Source: Natronococcus occultus SP4 (GTDB lineage: Archaea > Halobacteriota > Halobacteria > Halobacteriales > Natrialbaceae). Taken from it: a stretch of DNA of 64,000 bases. This document shows positions 50,660-61,052 of the stretch, in pieces (position 1 is the first letter of the stretch; each line of letters starts with the position of its first letter). The notes beneath the pieces are model-generated. The model did no database searches. It was not told where the DNA came from and saw only the letters and a program-made list of their open reading frames with translations. The translations under genes were made by a program, and so were the position numbers. The stretch covers positions 3,091,001 through 3,155,000 of the forward strand of contig NC_019974.1 in NCBI RefSeq assembly GCF_000328685.1. Direction: 5' to 3'.

Positions 50660-52639
50660 ATGCAAGACGTAACCAACGACGCCACGGTCGCCCTGATCAC
50701 GGAGTCCGCCGAGAGCGAACTGTCGTCCGCGATCGAAACGACGTCTTCCGTTCGTGTTCGCACGATTCCGCCCGATCAGGCCCTCGAATCGCTCCGAGCG
50801 GACGCTGCCGCCGACGAGAGACCGTCCGTCGTCGTCCTCGAATCCGACCGGCCGGCGACGATCCGGTCGGTCCTCGATCGAGTGCAGTCGGTGTTACAGA
50901 CCGTCCCGGTCGTCGTCGCACCGCCGGAGGGAAGCGAACGCGCCGCGACGGCCGCGTTGCGGGCAGGAGCGAGCGAGTATCTCGCGGCCGACGATCCCGG
51001 GTCGAAGGCGGACCGGATCGTCGACACGATCGCCAGTCCGTCGATCGACAAGTCGGCGGCGTACCACCGGATCCTGGCGAACGAACTCCCCGACGAGGCG
51101 TTCGTCATCGGCGAGGACGGGACCTACTTCGAGTCGAAGGTCCGGCCCGACTCGGCGGCGCTGTACTCGACGCCCCAGGACGAACTCGTCGGGCAAACGT
51201 TCGCGTCGGTGTTTCCCGAGGACGTCGCCGCACGGCTGCAGTCGGCACTCGAGCGCGCGATCGAGACCGACTCGATTCAGTCGATCGAGTACGGCGCCGA
51301 CACGACCGAGGGACGACGCCGATTCGAGGCCCGCATCGTCCCGGTCGAGGGACGAATCCAGGGGCAACGCGCCGTCGTCTGGCTGGCCAGGGACATCACC
51401 GAGCGGGCCGAGCGCGAACGGCGGCTCCAGTCACGCCGGGACCAGCTCGAGACCGTCAACCGGATCAACCAGGTCGTCCGACAGGTGATCGAGACCCTCG
51501 TCGAGGCACCGACCCAGGAGGCGATCGAGCGGAAAGTCTGTGAACAGCTCGTCGAGTCGGAGCTGTACTGCGGTGCCTGGATCGCCGAACGCACCGGCGA
51601 AGGGGAGCTCTCCTACCGGACCGGTGACGGCGCCGCACAGCGCTACCTCGAGGCAGTCGAGAGCTGCGATCCCGAGGACCAGCGACCCGCCCAGCGGGCG
51701 GTCACGACCGGCGAGATCCAGCGGATCGACGACGTTTCCGGCGACGAGTCGATCCCCGAGGCGATCCGCGAGGCCGCTCGCGCCGACGGGATCGACGCCG
51801 CCGTCGTCGTCCCGATCAGCCACGGCGGAACCATCTACGGCGTCCTCGCGGTGGTCGCCGACCGGAACGACACCTTCAGCGAGAGCGAGGTGAGTGGCTT
51901 CCAGCTGCTCGGGGAGACGACCGGGTTCACCATCAGCGCCGTCAAGAACCGACAGCTGCTGTTTTCCGACACCGTCCTCGAACTCGAGTTTCGGGTCGAC
52001 GACGGCGATACCTTCACGTTCTACCTCTCGACGGAGTACGACTGTACGGTCTCGCTGGAGTGGGCCGGCTCGACCGCCGACGGCCGGATCTTCCAGTACG
52101 TGACCGTCGACGGAGTCGACGGCGAGACCGTCCTTGAGGAGGCCGAGAACCACGACACCATCGAGGAATGTCGGCTCATCTACGACGGGACCGACAGCTG
52201 CACGCTCGAGATCCGAATGGCGGAGTCGGGCGTCCGGACTCTCGCCCACCACGGCGCGACGATCCGGGACGTGGTCGTCGAGGACGGCTCCGCGTCCGTC
52301 CTGGTCGAGGTGCCACGGGACGCCGACGTCCGCGAGGTCGCCGAGGCGCTGAAGTTCGTCTACGAGAACACCGAGCTCGAGGCCCGCCGCGAGGTCGACC
52401 ACCCCGTCAGGACGGCCGCCGAACGCCGCGACGACGTCCTCGATCAGCTCACGGACCGCCAGCTGTCGACCCTGCGGCTGGCCTACTACAGCGGCTTTTT
52501 CGACTGGCCACGCGAGAGCACGGGTGAGGAGATCGCCGAAGCGATGGACGTCTCGCCGCCGACGATGCACCAGCACCTCCGGAAGGGGCTCAAGACGGTG
52601 CTGGGCGAGTTCTTCGAGGAGAGCGGCGGAACGCTGTGA
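50660..52639 (+). CDS. Bat-type sensor regulator (REC-like, PAS, GAF, HTH_10)
   Basis: 659 residues. Domains in order: a receiver-like region (about 8-125; VALITESAESELSSAIE), PAS (about 135-255; NELPDEAFVIGEDGTYFESK), GAF (about 270-435), a bacterio-opsin-activator beta domain (about 445-590), and the HTH_10 DNA-binding domain (about 595-650; LTDRQLSTLRLAYYSGFFDW; MDVSPPTMHQHLRKGLKTVL). The receiver-like part lacks a clear phospho-Asp pocket. Homologues sense redox or light and regulate membrane and energy genes. No target is evident; a broken relative is at 42400. The intergenic region upstream (50424-50659) has no gene. Confidence 0.9.
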   Translation: MQDVTNDATVALITESAESELSSAIETTSSVRVRTIPPDQALESLRADAAADERPSVVVLESDRPATIRSVLDRVQSVLQTVPVVVAPPEGSERAATAALRAGASEYLAADDPGSKADRIVDTIASPSIDKSAAYHRILANELPDEAFVIGEDGTYFESKVRPDSAALYSTPQDELVGQTFASVFPEDVAARLQSALERAIETDSIQSIEYGADTTEGRRRFEARIVPVEGRIQGQRAVVWLARDITERAERERRLQSRRDQLETVNRINQVVRQVIETLVEAPTQEAIERKVCEQLVESELYCGAWIAERTGEGELSYRTGDGAAQRYLEAVESCDPEDQRPAQRAVTTGEIQRIDDVSGDESIPEAIREAARADGIDAAVVVPISHGGTIYGVLAVVADRNDTFSESEVSGFQLLGETTGFTISAVKNRQLLFSDTVLELEFRVDDGDTFTFYLSTEYDCTVSLEWAGSTADGRIFQYVTVDGVDGETVLEEAENHDTIEECRLIYDGTDSCTLEIRMAESGVRTLAHHGATIRDVVVEDGSASVLVEVPRDADVREVAEALKFVYENTELEARREVDHPVRTAAERRDDVLDQLTDRQLSTLRLAYYSGFFDWPRESTGEEIAEAMDVSPPTMHQHLRKGLKTVLGEFFEESGGTL

Positions 52640-52791
52640 AAAATCCGGCGTCGGCGGTGGAAACGGTAGGTGGTGGCGTTTCGAACGGTTCCCGTCGCGC
52701 CGGTGCCTTCGACCGACGAAGGCGGATTCGGGTAGGTACTCGAGCGCTATAAGGGTGAAGAATTCGATGACGGCGTCGGGACGGTCGGTTG

Positions 52792-54408
52792 TCAGTTCCC
52801 GCTCGATCCGGTGGCACGAGCGATCGATTCATCGACCAGTCCTCGCGAGAGCAGCGCCGCGGCGCGGTCGACGTCGTCGTGGACAGGTCGATCCGCCTTG
52901 AGGGAGGGAACGACCTCCCGAACCAGCTCGTAGACGGCGCCCGTTCCCACACCCAGCGACAGCGAGTCGTCGGTCTCGAACGCGTCGTCGACGTACTCTG
53001 CGGCCTGAGCCCCACAGACGAGTTCGGCGCCGACGACCTGCGTGGCGTTCTCGACGGCCCGACGGACGTGCAGCGCTGACTGGGCGCTCATGCTGACGTG
53101 GTCCTCCTGGCCACCGCTGACGGGCGTGTTGTCCGCCGAGGCGGCTCCGAGCGACCGCAGCTCGTTGACCAGCGCCGCCGCGGTGTACTGGGCGATCATG
53201 TAGCCCGACTCGACGCCGCTATCGGCCGCGAGAAACGGCGGCAGGTGTGGCTCCTGCAGGTTGGGGTTCAGCAGGCGGTCGATCCGACGCTCGCTGATCG
53301 CCGCGAGGTCGGTCAGCGCGAGGCGAGCGTACTCCAGGCGCAGCGCCAGCGGCGCGCCGTGGAAGTTCCCGCCCGAGAGGACGGCCGCACGGTCGGTGCC
53401 CGAGGCCCGGGCGTCGACGCGGTCGCCCGCGAACACCAGCGGGTTGTCCGTCGCGCTGTTGAGTTCGACCTCGACGGCCTCCCGGAGATGCTCGAGGGCG
53501 TCCCGAACCGCGCCGTGGACCTGCGGGAGACACCGCAGCGAGTAGGCGTCCTGAACCCGATCGCAGTTGCGGTGGGCCTCGACGATCTCGCTGCCCGCGG
53601 TGAGCTCGCGAACCGTCCGGGCGCTCTCGAGCTGACCCGTGTGGGGACGGGCCTCGTGGATCGCCCGATCGGCCGTCGCCGTCGTCCCGAGCGACGTTTC
53701 GATCGTCAGCGCGCCCGCGGCGTCCGCGCCGCGAACGAGCCGTTCGCCGTCGACGACCGCAAGGGCAGCCAGGCCGGCGGTCAGCTGGGTGCCGTTGATG
53801 AGCGCGAGCCCTTCCTTGGGCTGTAAGGAGAGCGGTTCGAGACCGATCTCGGCGAGTGCCGCCTCGCCGTCGAGTCGCTTCGTGTCGGGCGCCCCGTCCT
53901 CGGCGTCGTGGCGATCGACGTCGGCCTCGCCCTCGCCGATCACCACCAGCGACGCGTGAGCGAGCGGCGCGAGGTCGCCGCTGGCACCGAGACTCCCCCG
54001 CGACCTGACGACCGGGTGGACCCCCTCGTTGCACATCGCGACGAGGTGGTCGACGACCGTCTCGCGGATCCCCGAGTAGCCCGTCACGAGGGCGTTGATC
54101 CGGGCGACCAGCATCGCGCGAACCTCCTCGCGCTCGAGCTCGCGTCCCGCCCCGGCGGCGTGGCTTCGCAGCAGGTTGGTCTGGAGCTGCTCGATCTCCG
54201 CGGGCGGGATGCGCTCGTCGACCAGCTCCCCGAACCCGGTGTTCAGCCCGTAGACGGCCTCGCCGCTCTCGATCACGTCCTCGACGCGGGCCCGGGAGGC
54301 TCTGAGACGCTCGCGGGCCGGCTCGGCGACCTCGATCCGTTCTTCGTCTCGTGCGACTGCTGCGACGTCCTCGGGAGTCAGCGACTCGCCGTCGAGGACG
54401 ACCGTCAC
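52792..54408 (-). CDS. hutH: Histidine ammonia-lyase
   Basis: 538 residues. The MIO prosthetic group forms from ASG 142-144 in GSLGASGDLAPLAHASL. Other signature text: ESGEAVYGLNTGFGELVDE with Tyr53, NLLRSHAAGAGRELER, and FHGAPLALRLEYA. It removes ammonia from histidine to give urocanate, the first step of the Hut pathway. It lies downstream of hutI, with a divergent DsrE-like gene in between, so hutH may be transcribed separately from hutUGI. Confidence 0.95.
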   Translation of the reverse strand: MTVVLDGESLTPEDVAAVARDEERIEVAEPARERLRASRARVEDVIESGEAVYGLNTGFGELVDERIPPAEIEQLQTNLLRSHAAGAGRELEREEVRAMLVARINALVTGYSGIRETVVDHLVAMCNEGVHPVVRSRGSLGASGDLAPLAHASLVVIGEGEADVDRHDAEDGAPDTKRLDGEAALAEIGLEPLSLQPKEGLALINGTQLTAGLAALAVVDGERLVRGADAAGALTIETSLGTTATADRAIHEARPHTGQLESARTVRELTAGSEIVEAHRNCDRVQDAYSLRCLPQVHGAVRDALEHLREAVEVELNSATDNPLVFAGDRVDARASGTDRAAVLSGGNFHGAPLALRLEYARLALTDLAAISERRIDRLLNPNLQEPHLPPFLAADSGVESGYMIAQYTAAALVNELRSLGAASADNTPVSGGQEDHVSMSAQSALHVRRAVENATQVVGAELVCGAQAAEYVDDAFETDDSLSLGVGTGAVYELVREVVPSLKADRPVHDDVDRAAALLSRGLVDESIARATGSSGN

Positions 54409-54506
54409 CGTCGATCACCTCGGCGTTCCCTCGCGACGATCGCTCGTGGGAAGCCCGCACACGAGCGCCCAACGGGGATCCGTGCGGGTACCGAAGCTGC
54501 GGCTAC

Positions 54507-54860
54507 ATGCCAAACGCAGCAATCGTCGTCCTCGCGGGAACCGAATCGCCCTCCGACCTCGGCCGCGTCGTCAACGCGCTCCAGACCGCCCAGGAGTTCG
54601 ACGAGGCAGGTGACGACGTCGAAATCGTCTTCGACGGGGCGGGTACCCAGTGGATCCCCGAACTCGAGGACGACGGTCACGACTACCACGAGCTCTACGC
54701 AGGGCTGACCGACCTCATGTCGGCGTGTCACTACTGCGCGAACGCCTACGAGGTCGCCGACGAGGTCGAAGCGAGTCCGGCCGAGCTGCTCGACGAGCAC
54801 GAGGGGCATCCGAGCATCCGCTCGCTGGTCGAGGACGGCTACGAGATTATCACCTACTGA
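54507..54860 (+). CDS. DsrE-family protein
   Basis: 117 residues from ATG 54507. The DsrE/DsrF fold: AIVVLAGTESPSDLGRVVNA, LQTAQEFDEAGDDVEIVFDG, and two Cys in MSACHYCANAYEV where sulfur-relay proteins carry a reactive Cys. The pattern VFDGAGTQWIPEL is common in the family. It sits on the plus strand between hutI and hutH, which is unusual placement for a sulfur-transfer-like protein. No sulfur gene is near. Role unknown. Confidence 0.85.
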   Translation: MPNAAIVVLAGTESPSDLGRVVNALQTAQEFDEAGDDVEIVFDGAGTQWIPELEDDGHDYHELYAGLTDLMSACHYCANAYEVADEVEASPAELLDEHEGHPSIRSLVEDGYEIITY

Positions 54861-54937
54861 AGTCGTCCGTTTCGGAGCCGTATTCGGTTTTAGCTCGAGC
54901 GTGCCCGAGCGAGACGTCGCATCGGCGATCGTAGCCG

Positions 54938-56200
54938 TCATTCTGCCACCACCTCCCCAGCCTTGAGCACTGCATCGACTGCCGACGTGTCGAACCGATA
55001 GGCGATGTGGGCGTACGACGGCGCCTCGAGGACGACGGCGTCTGCGGGTGCGCCCTCGCGGAGCGTCCCGGTTCCGTCCTCGAGACCAAGCGCCAGCGCC
55101 GCGTTCCGGGTCGTGGCCAGCAGCGCCTCCGCGGGCGTCAGCCCCATCTCGACGGCGGCCAGCGTCTGGACGAACTCCATGCTCCGGGAGTGGCAGTTGG
55201 GGTTGAAGTCGGTCGCCAGCGCGACGGGGGCCCCAGCCTCGAGGAACGCTCGCGCGTCGGCGTAGGCCTCGCCGAGACCGAAGGCGGTCCCCGGTAACAG
55301 GACGGGGACCACTCCCGCCTCGCACAGCGCGCCGATGTCGTCGTCGGTCGCGTACAGCAGGTGGTCGGCGCTCACCGCCCCGAGGTCGGCCGCGAGCTGG
55401 GCTCCGCCGAGGCGGGTGAACTCCTCGGCGTGAACTTTCGGTGACAGGTCGTGTTCGCGGCCGGCCTCGAGGACGCGGCGGGACTGGTCGACGTCGAAGA
55501 CGCCGTCCTCGCAGAAGACGTCGCAGAACTCGGCGACCCCCTGCTCGGCGACCGCGGGGAGCTGCTCGGCGACGACCTCGTCGACGTACGCCTCGGCGTC
55601 TTTCCCGTCGGGAACCGCGTGGGCACCCATGAACGTCGGGACGAGAGCCGCGGGCTGGGCGTCGGCCGCGCGGTCGATCGCCGCGAGCAGTTCGAGTTCG
55701 GTCTCGGTGTCGAGTCCGTACCCCGACTTCACCTCGATCGTCGTGGTGCCGTGTTCGAGCATCGTCTCGAGGTGGCTCGTGAGGGTCGCGACCAGCTGAT
55801 CCTCGCTCGCCTCGCGGACCGCCCGAACGGTCCGGAGAATGCCACCGCCTTCCGCGAGGATCTCCTGGTACTCCTTGCCCTGCAGCTTGGCCTCGAACTC
55901 GTCGGAGCGATCGCCCGCGAAGACGGCGTGGGTATGGGGGTCGACGAACCCCGGCACGACCGCCCGTCCGTCGGCGTCGATCGCCGTGTCCGCGTTCTCC
56001 GGTGGGTACTCGCGGGTCACCTCGTCGCTCGCGCCGACGGCGACGACCTCGCCGTCGACCGCTGCGAGGGCGGCGTCCTCGCGGATCTCGAGTTGCGTGT
56101 CGGCGTCCTCGCTCGGCCCGACGACGAGTTCACCGATGTCGTGGACGACGCAGGTGCCCTCGTCCGCCGTGTCGCCGCGGGCGCGCTCGATCCCGCTCAT
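54938..56200 (-). CDS. hutI: Imidazolonepropionase
   Basis: 420 residues from ATG 56200. Metal ligands of the amidohydrolase: HTH in [20 protein letters not shown], His in [19 protein letters not shown], and Asp in [27 protein letters not shown] and [14 protein letters not shown] are specific to imidazolonepropionase. It cleaves the imidazolone ring in histidine degradation. The start overlaps the hutG stop (ATGA), so translation is coupled. Confidence 0.94.
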   Translation of the reverse strand: MSGIERARGDTADEGTCVVHDIGELVVGPSEDADTQLEIREDAALAAVDGEVVAVGASDEVTREYPPENADTAIDADGRAVVPGFVDPHTHAVFAGDRSDEFEAKLQGKEYQEILAEGGGILRTVRAVREASEDQLVATLTSHLETMLEHGTTTIEVKSGYGLDTETELELLAAIDRAADAQPAALVPTFMGAHAVPDGKDAEAYVDEVVAEQLPAVAEQGVAEFCDVFCEDGVFDVDQSRRVLEAGREHDLSPKVHAEEFTRLGGAQLAADLGAVSADHLLYATDDDIGALCEAGVVPVLLPGTAFGLGEAYADARAFLEAGAPVALATDFNPNCHSRSMEFVQTLAAVEMGLTPAEALLATTRNAALALGLEDGTGTLREGAPADAVVLEAPSYAHIAYRFDTSAVDAVLKAGEVVAE

Positions 56201-57186
56201 CGTCGTCCCTCCGTGTAGCCCGCCAGGAAGTGCGCGATCGCCCGCGCGGCGGCGTCCGCCGTCAGTCCCTCGGGGTCCAGCGGCGGGGCACACTCGACGA
56301 CCTCGAAGCCGGCGATCCGCTCGTCGCTCGCGAGGACGCGAAGCAGACGGAACAGTTCCCGGGTCGTGAGCCCACCGGGAGTCGGCGCGCTGACCCCCGG
56401 TGCGGCGCTTGCGTCCAGGACGTCGCAGTCGACGCTGACGTAGACGGCGTCGGCGTCGCCGACCGCCTCGAGCGCACGGTCGGCGGCCTCGACGACGCCG
56501 TCGGCGACCTCCTCGCTCGTGACGACCTCGCCCCCCTGCTCGCGACAGTAGTCGTGGTACTCGGTAGACGTCTCGAAGTGGCGGGCGCCGACGCAGGCGT
56601 AGCCCGCGAGCCCGTCCGCGAGCAGCTGGCGGTACGGCGTCCCGCTCGTGGGACCGTCCGCGAGCGCGCGGACGTCGAGGTGGGCGTCGAGGTTGATCGC
56701 ACCGACGGAGCCGTCCGCGAGCAGCGGCGCGACGTTGGGGTAGGTCAGGGAGTTGTCGCCGCCGACGAAGATCGGGAGGGCGTCGCTTGTGTGGACGCGT
56801 CGAGTCGTCTCGCGGAGCTCGGCCTGTACCGCGGCGACGTCGGGTGCTGCGTCGGCGCCCTCGGACTCGAGGACGTCGACCAGCGCGGCGACGTCGCCGA
56901 GATCCGCGACCCCCGCGACGGGGCCGCCGTCGAAGTGGTGGGTCTTGGTTCGGGCGAGCGCTCGCCTGATCGCGGGCGGCCCCTCACGGGCGCCCTGTCG
57001 GCCGAGGACGGCGTCGTCGTACGGCTCGCCGACGAGGACGGCCTCGTGCGCGGCGGCGTCCTCGAGGGCGACCCGCTCGACGATATCGCCGAACAGCTCG
57101 TCGTTCGGGTCGCCGTCGGCGAAGGCGTCCCAGCCGCCGGTAGCAGCCCAGTCGGGGTTGGTCGCAAATCGGGCGACGTCGCTCAC
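56197..57186 (-). CDS. hutG: Formimidoylglutamase (arginase family)
   Basis: 329 residues. Two-manganese site motifs of the ureohydrolase family: [20 protein letters not shown], and [11 protein letters not shown]. The enzyme converts N-formimidoylglutamate to glutamate and formamide, ending the pathway in one step. The first ATG overlaps the hutU stop. Arginase and agmatinase share this fold, but the hut context supports formimidoylglutamase. Confidence 0.9.
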   Translation of the reverse strand: MSDVARFATNPDWAATGGWDAFADGDPNDELFGDIVERVALEDAAAHEAVLVGEPYDDAVLGRQGAREGPPAIRRALARTKTHHFDGGPVAGVADLGDVAALVDVLESEGADAAPDVAAVQAELRETTRRVHTSDALPIFVGGDNSLTYPNVAPLLADGSVGAINLDAHLDVRALADGPTSGTPYRQLLADGLAGYACVGARHFETSTEYHDYCREQGGEVVTSEEVADGVVEAADRALEAVGDADAVYVSVDCDVLDASAAPGVSAPTPGGLTTRELFRLLRVLASDERIAGFEVVECAPPLDPEGLTADAAARAIAHFLAGYTEGRR

Positions 57187-58928
57187 GCGCGATCCCCTCC
57201 CTCCATCGGAACGTGAACCCCCGACTCGCGGGCCTCCTCGAGGGCCGCTTCGTAGCCGGCGTCGGCGTGGCGGACGACGCCCGTTCCGGGATCCGTCGTA
57301 AAGACGGCCCTCGCCTTCTCCGCGGCGAGCTCCGAGCCGTCCAGCACGACGTGGTTGTTCGCGTGCAGCGAGTTGCCGATGCCGACACCGCCGCCGTCGT
57401 GGACGCTGACGATGTCGGCGCCGGCGGCGCAGTTCAACAGGGCGTTGAGGATCGGCCAGTCGGCGACGGCGTCAGTGCCGTCTCGCATCGCCTCGGTCTC
57501 GCGGTTCGGGCTCGCGACCGAGCCGGCGTCGAGATGGTCTCGCGTGACGACGATCGGGGCCGTGATCTCCCCCTCGGCGACGAGGTCGTTGATCCGCAGG
57601 GCGAAGCGCGCCCGTTCGGTGAGTGCGTCCTCGCCCTCACCGTCCGTGCTGTACCCGAGCCAGCAGACCCGACTGGGCAGGCCCTGGAACTGCACCTGTT
57701 CCCGTGCGAGCTCGATCCAGCGACGGAGGTGATCCTTCTCAGGGAACAGCTCGAGGACGGCCTCGTCGGTTCGGTGGATGTCCGCGGGATCACCCGAGAG
57801 CGCGGCCCACCGGAACGGCCCCTTGCCCCGACAGAACTGCGGGCGGATGTAGGCGGGGACGAAGCCGGGGAACGCGAACGCGTCCTCGTGCCCGCGGTGG
57901 TCCTGGACCTGCCCGCGGATGTTGTTGCCGTACTCGAACGCGATCGCGCCCCGATCTTGCATCGCGAGGATGGCGTCGACGTGGCGCTCCATCGTGTCCA
58001 GACTCGCCTCGAGGTAGGCGTCGGGGTCGTCCTCGCGCAGTTCGTCGGCCTCGGCGACCGTGTAGCCGTCGGGGTAGTACCCCTCGAGTGCGTCGTGCGC
58101 GCTGGTCTGGTCCGTCACCACGTCCGGAACGTACCCCTGCTCGAGCATGGTTTCGAGCAGCGACGCCGCGTTGACGTGAACGCCGACGCTGTAGGCTTCG
58201 CCCGCCTCACGCGCCGCTTCCGCGCGCTCGATCGCTTCCCCGACGTCGTCGACCTTCTCCATGCAGTAGCCGGTTTCGAGACGACGGTCGATCCGCTTCT
58301 CGTCGACTTCGGCGGCGATACAGACGCCCCCGTTCATCGTCACCGCGAGCGGCTGTGCGCCGCCCATTCCGCCGAGGCCGGCGGTCACGACCGTCCGTCC
58401 GCACAGATCGCCGTCGTACTGCTGGCGGGCGAGTTCGGCCAGGGTCTCGAACGTTCCCTGGATGATCCCCTGGGTGCCGATGTAGGCCCACGAGCCCGCG
58501 GTCATCTGGCCGTACATGATCTTCCCCTCGGCCTCGAGTTCGTGGAAGTGGTCCCAGTCGTCCCAGTTCCCGACGAGGTTCGAGTTCGCGATCAGCACCC
58601 GCGGTGCGCGCTCGTGGGTCTCGAACCGACCCACCGGCTTGCCCGACTGCACCAGCAACGTCTCGTCGTCCGCGAGCGAGCGCAGTTCCGCGAGGATCGC
58701 GTCGTAGGCGTCCCACGACCGCGCTGCTCGCCCGGTCCCGCCGTAGACGACCAGATCCTCGGGTCGCTCGGCGACCTCGGGGTCGAGGTTGTTGTTGAGC
58801 ATCCGGAGGGCAGCCTCCTGGCGCCACCCCTCACACTCGAGGTCGGTGCCGGTCGGCGCGCCCCGGTACTCCTGCCACTGCTCGCTTGGATCCCCGTCGC
58901 CGAGGGTCGATCGGTTCTCGCTGTCCAT
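57183..58928 (-). CDS. hutU: Urocanate hydratase
   Basis: 581 residues from ATG 58928; a longer frame reaches 59360, but that part overlaps the divergent regulator and has no coding character. NAD-dependent urocanase text: [120 protein letters not shown]. It adds water to urocanate. First gene of the hutUGI set. A palindromic promoter lies just upstream. Confidence 0.95.
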   Translation of the reverse strand: MDSENRSTLGDGDPSEQWQEYRGAPTGTDLECEGWRQEAALRMLNNNLDPEVAERPEDLVVYGGTGRAARSWDAYDAILAELRSLADDETLLVQSGKPVGRFETHERAPRVLIANSNLVGNWDDWDHFHELEAEGKIMYGQMTAGSWAYIGTQGIIQGTFETLAELARQQYDGDLCGRTVVTAGLGGMGGAQPLAVTMNGGVCIAAEVDEKRIDRRLETGYCMEKVDDVGEAIERAEAAREAGEAYSVGVHVNAASLLETMLEQGYVPDVVTDQTSAHDALEGYYPDGYTVAEADELREDDPDAYLEASLDTMERHVDAILAMQDRGAIAFEYGNNIRGQVQDHRGHEDAFAFPGFVPAYIRPQFCRGKGPFRWAALSGDPADIHRTDEAVLELFPEKDHLRRWIELAREQVQFQGLPSRVCWLGYSTDGEGEDALTERARFALRINDLVAEGEITAPIVVTRDHLDAGSVASPNRETEAMRDGTDAVADWPILNALLNCAAGADIVSVHDGGGVGIGNSLHANNHVVLDGSELAAEKARAVFTTDPGTGVVRHADAGYEAALEEARESGVHVPMEGGDRA

Positions 58929-58965
58929 GCCCGGACCCACGGTGCGAAGCCCCAACACGTTCGCT

Positions 58966-58994
58966 GTTCCGTACGGAACTGTATTTATAAATAA
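58966..58994. promoter_or_regulatory. Bidirectional hut promoter: operator palindrome and palindromic TATA box
   Basis: GTTCCGTACGGAAC, a perfect 14-base palindrome, at 58966-58979. It is followed by TATTTATAAATA, a perfect 12-base palindrome, at 58983-58994. The TATA element lies about 27 bases before the GTG at 59016, the right spacing for a leaderless regulator mRNA. In the hutU direction, the operator falls between the TATA element and the predicted start point. Confidence 0.7.
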
Positions 58995-59015
58995 ACGGGG
59001 CGCATCCTCCTCAGC

Positions 59016-59663
59016 GTGTACGAGGCGACCCTCGCGATCACCGACTCGAGCGCCTACACCGAGCCGACGGCGGACACCGACTGTCGGATCGAGCTCTGGT
59101 GTAACGACCACGCCGACCTCCTCTCCGTGAGGGGGTCGTCGATCGGCTCGGTGCTCTCCCGGCTCGAAGCCGACGTCGGGATCGACGACTGCGTCCGCGA
59201 GGACGGGGAGGCGGTCGTCATCACGACGTCCTGTCTGAAACGCCACGAGACGTCGTCCGTCGATCGCTACCTCGAGGCCCACAGCTGCCTGTTGCTCCCC
59301 CCGTTGCGCTACGAGGACGGCCGGAAGCGCTGTCGCGTCCTCGCGCTCCGGGCCGACCACCTCGCCGACCTCTACGCCGCGCTCCGCGAGGACGGGTTCG
59401 CGGTCGAGGTGCTGTCGAAACGCGAGGTCGACGTTCCCGCGCGGTCGACCCCGCTGCTGTCAGCCGCGGAGCTGCTCCCGGAGCTGACGGCCCGCCAGCG
59501 GGAGGTCCTCTCGCTGGCGATCGGGACGGGCTACTACGAGATCCCCCGCGAGACGACGACGGCCGAGCTCGCCGACGAGATCGGAATCGGTCGACGGGCC
59601 GTCGACGACCACCTCAGGCGAGCCGAGCGAAAGCTCGTCACCACGCTCTCGACGCACCTGTAG
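59016..59663 (+). CDS. HTH_10-type regulator divergent from hutU (candidate HutR)
   Basis: 215 residues from GTG 59016. An N-terminal beta domain ([40 protein letters not shown]) leads into a ligand-like region with several Cys ([36 protein letters not shown]). The HTH_10 domain is at the end: [20 protein letters not shown], then [20 protein letters not shown] and [15 protein letters not shown]. Divergent arrangement with a palindromic operator suggests control of hut genes. Inferred from position, not proven. Confidence 0.85.
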   Translation: MYEATLAITDSSAYTEPTADTDCRIELWCNDHADLLSVRGSSIGSVLSRLEADVGIDDCVREDGEAVVITTSCLKRHETSSVDRYLEAHSCLLLPPLRYEDGRKRCRVLALRADHLADLYAALREDGFAVEVLSKREVDVPARSTPLLSAAELLPELTARQREVLSLAIGTGYYEIPRETTTAELADEIGIGRRAVDDHLRRAERKLVTTLSTHL

Positions 59664-59784
59664 CGTCGGCTCGCCCGACCGTCCGTCGGCGACGGCAGTC
59701 CGGTCGCAAAGAGAGTCACCCCGACAAAACTGTTGTAATTGATAACCCGACGGGCAATGGGGGTCGGCCGACTCGGTTCGAGCA

Positions 59785-60141
59785 ATGTGCGATCGGAACG
59801 GGCCACGAGGGTGCGCGGGCGAGGACGGGGAGCCGACGACGCCGCAGCTCCGAGCCGACGACGTCCTCGCGGGGTCGAACGGGAGCTACTACACCGGCTG
59901 GGAGGTCCGCCGCCGCCTCCGTGCGGGCGAGTGGCAGCGTCGGCTTCGGCAGGCCGACCCCGATCGGTTGCTGGTCGAGACCGACGCCGGAGCGGCGCTG
60001 TTGCTCGCTGCGATCGATCCCGAGGCGCTGCCAGCGCGGACGGAGGTGCGGATCGAGGGGGAGGCAGTTCGCGTCGTTCGACGTCGGTACCGGTGGAGCC
60101 GTCACCAGAACCGACAGTACGGACGTCCTGATCCTCAGTAG
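59785..60141 (+). CDS. Hypothetical protein, 118 residues
   Basis: ATG 59785. Soluble with a helical core, SYYTGWEVRRRLRAGEWQRR and LLVETDAGAALLLAAIDPEA, and a basic end (VVRRRYRWSRHQNRQYGR). No signal peptide or metal site. Composition looks like a real haloarchaeal protein but I do not recognise the family. The basic C-terminus is unusual for this acidic proteome and might contact nucleic acid. It is 78 bases upstream of the metzincin gene on the same strand. Confidence 0.55.
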   Translation: MCDRNGPRGCAGEDGEPTTPQLRADDVLAGSNGSYYTGWEVRRRLRAGEWQRRLRQADPDRLLVETDAGAALLLAAIDPEALPARTEVRIEGEAVRVVRRRYRWSRHQNRQYGRPDPQ

Positions 60142-60219
60142 GCCGAATGGAACCGTTTTAGGACGGGCCGTCGTAGTTCGTAGGGATCGCCAACCGCGAG
60201 CCGTGACCGGAACACAGAC

Positions 60220-61029
60220 ATGAGCGACGACACGGACGAGCGACCTGCGGGGTTCACGCGGCGCCAGCTGCTGGTCGGGTTCGCCGGCTCGGCCGCCTCG
60301 GTCGCCACCGTCGGAACGGTCGGCTACGTACGGCGGGAGCCGACCGACCGGCTCGAGATGCGGGTCTGGCTCTCGGAACGGGCCACAGAGTACGACGGCG
60401 TCACCGGACGGCTCCGGGAGTACCTCGAGGCGCTGCTTACCTACGAGTACTGGGACCTCGAGCTCTCGATCGGCGGGACGGTCTCGGTTTCGCGCGAGGA
60501 CGGCGCTCGGGTCACGAGCGAGGGCGAGTGGCCCGCGACGCTCGCGTCGGGTGCGGTCGGGATCGGGGACGTCGACCCAGTCTCCGACGTCAACCTGCTC
60601 GTGACCGACGGTCAGATGACGACCGCGCCGACAGGGTTTGCCCTCCCCCAGGTCGCCTCGGTCGGCGGCGCCCGCTATCTCGCGACGCTGCCGCCGTTCG
60701 CCGAACTGGAGTCGGTCCACGACGGCGGCGCAGTTCACCGGATCGTTCCGAACGAGCGCCCGATCCGAACGATCCAGATCCTGTTACACGAGGTCGGACA
60801 CGCGCTCGGCCTCGAGCACGACCACGGTATCGCGTTCCACAGCGGGGACCGTGTCGTCGCGACGCCGATGCTCAGCAGCTACGCCTGGGATCCCGACTAC
60901 GACGGTGATCGGACGCGGTGTGGAACCGCGTACCCGCCGATCGGAGATCGGGAGCGAGCGCTGAGTCTTACCTTTTCGACGTGTTCACGTCGCGAACTGG
61001 AAGCCTACAGCGGCGGCTTCAGGCTGTGA
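60220..61029 (+). CDS. Tat-exported zinc metalloprotease (metzincin type)
   Basis: 269 residues. A twin-arginine signal (FTRRQLLVGFAGSAASVATV) directs export of folded protein. The zinc site HEVGHALGLEH (H190, E191, H194, H200) is the full metzincin HExxHxxGxxH consensus, with a Met-turn candidate in ATPMLSSYAW (M217). These are the hallmarks of matrixin- or archaelysin-like peptidases. No lipobox Cys is visible after the signal. The gene after it is a convergent winged-helix regulator. Confidence 0.85.
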   Translation: MSDDTDERPAGFTRRQLLVGFAGSAASVATVGTVGYVRREPTDRLEMRVWLSERATEYDGVTGRLREYLEALLTYEYWDLELSIGGTVSVSREDGARVTSEGEWPATLASGAVGIGDVDPVSDVNLLVTDGQMTTAPTGFALPQVASVGGARYLATLPPFAELESVHDGGAVHRIVPNERPIRTIQILLHEVGHALGLEHDHGIAFHSGDRVVATPMLSSYAWDPDYDGDRTRCGTAYPPIGDRERALSLTFSTCSRRELEAYSGGFRL

Positions 61030-61052
61030 CTGACGGCGAACCCGTCCGGATC

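Noticed and set aside
58929-59360. Upstream extension of hutU
   Set aside because: It would run across the palindromic promoter and the divergent regulator. 581 residues from ATG 58928 is close to usual urocanase length.
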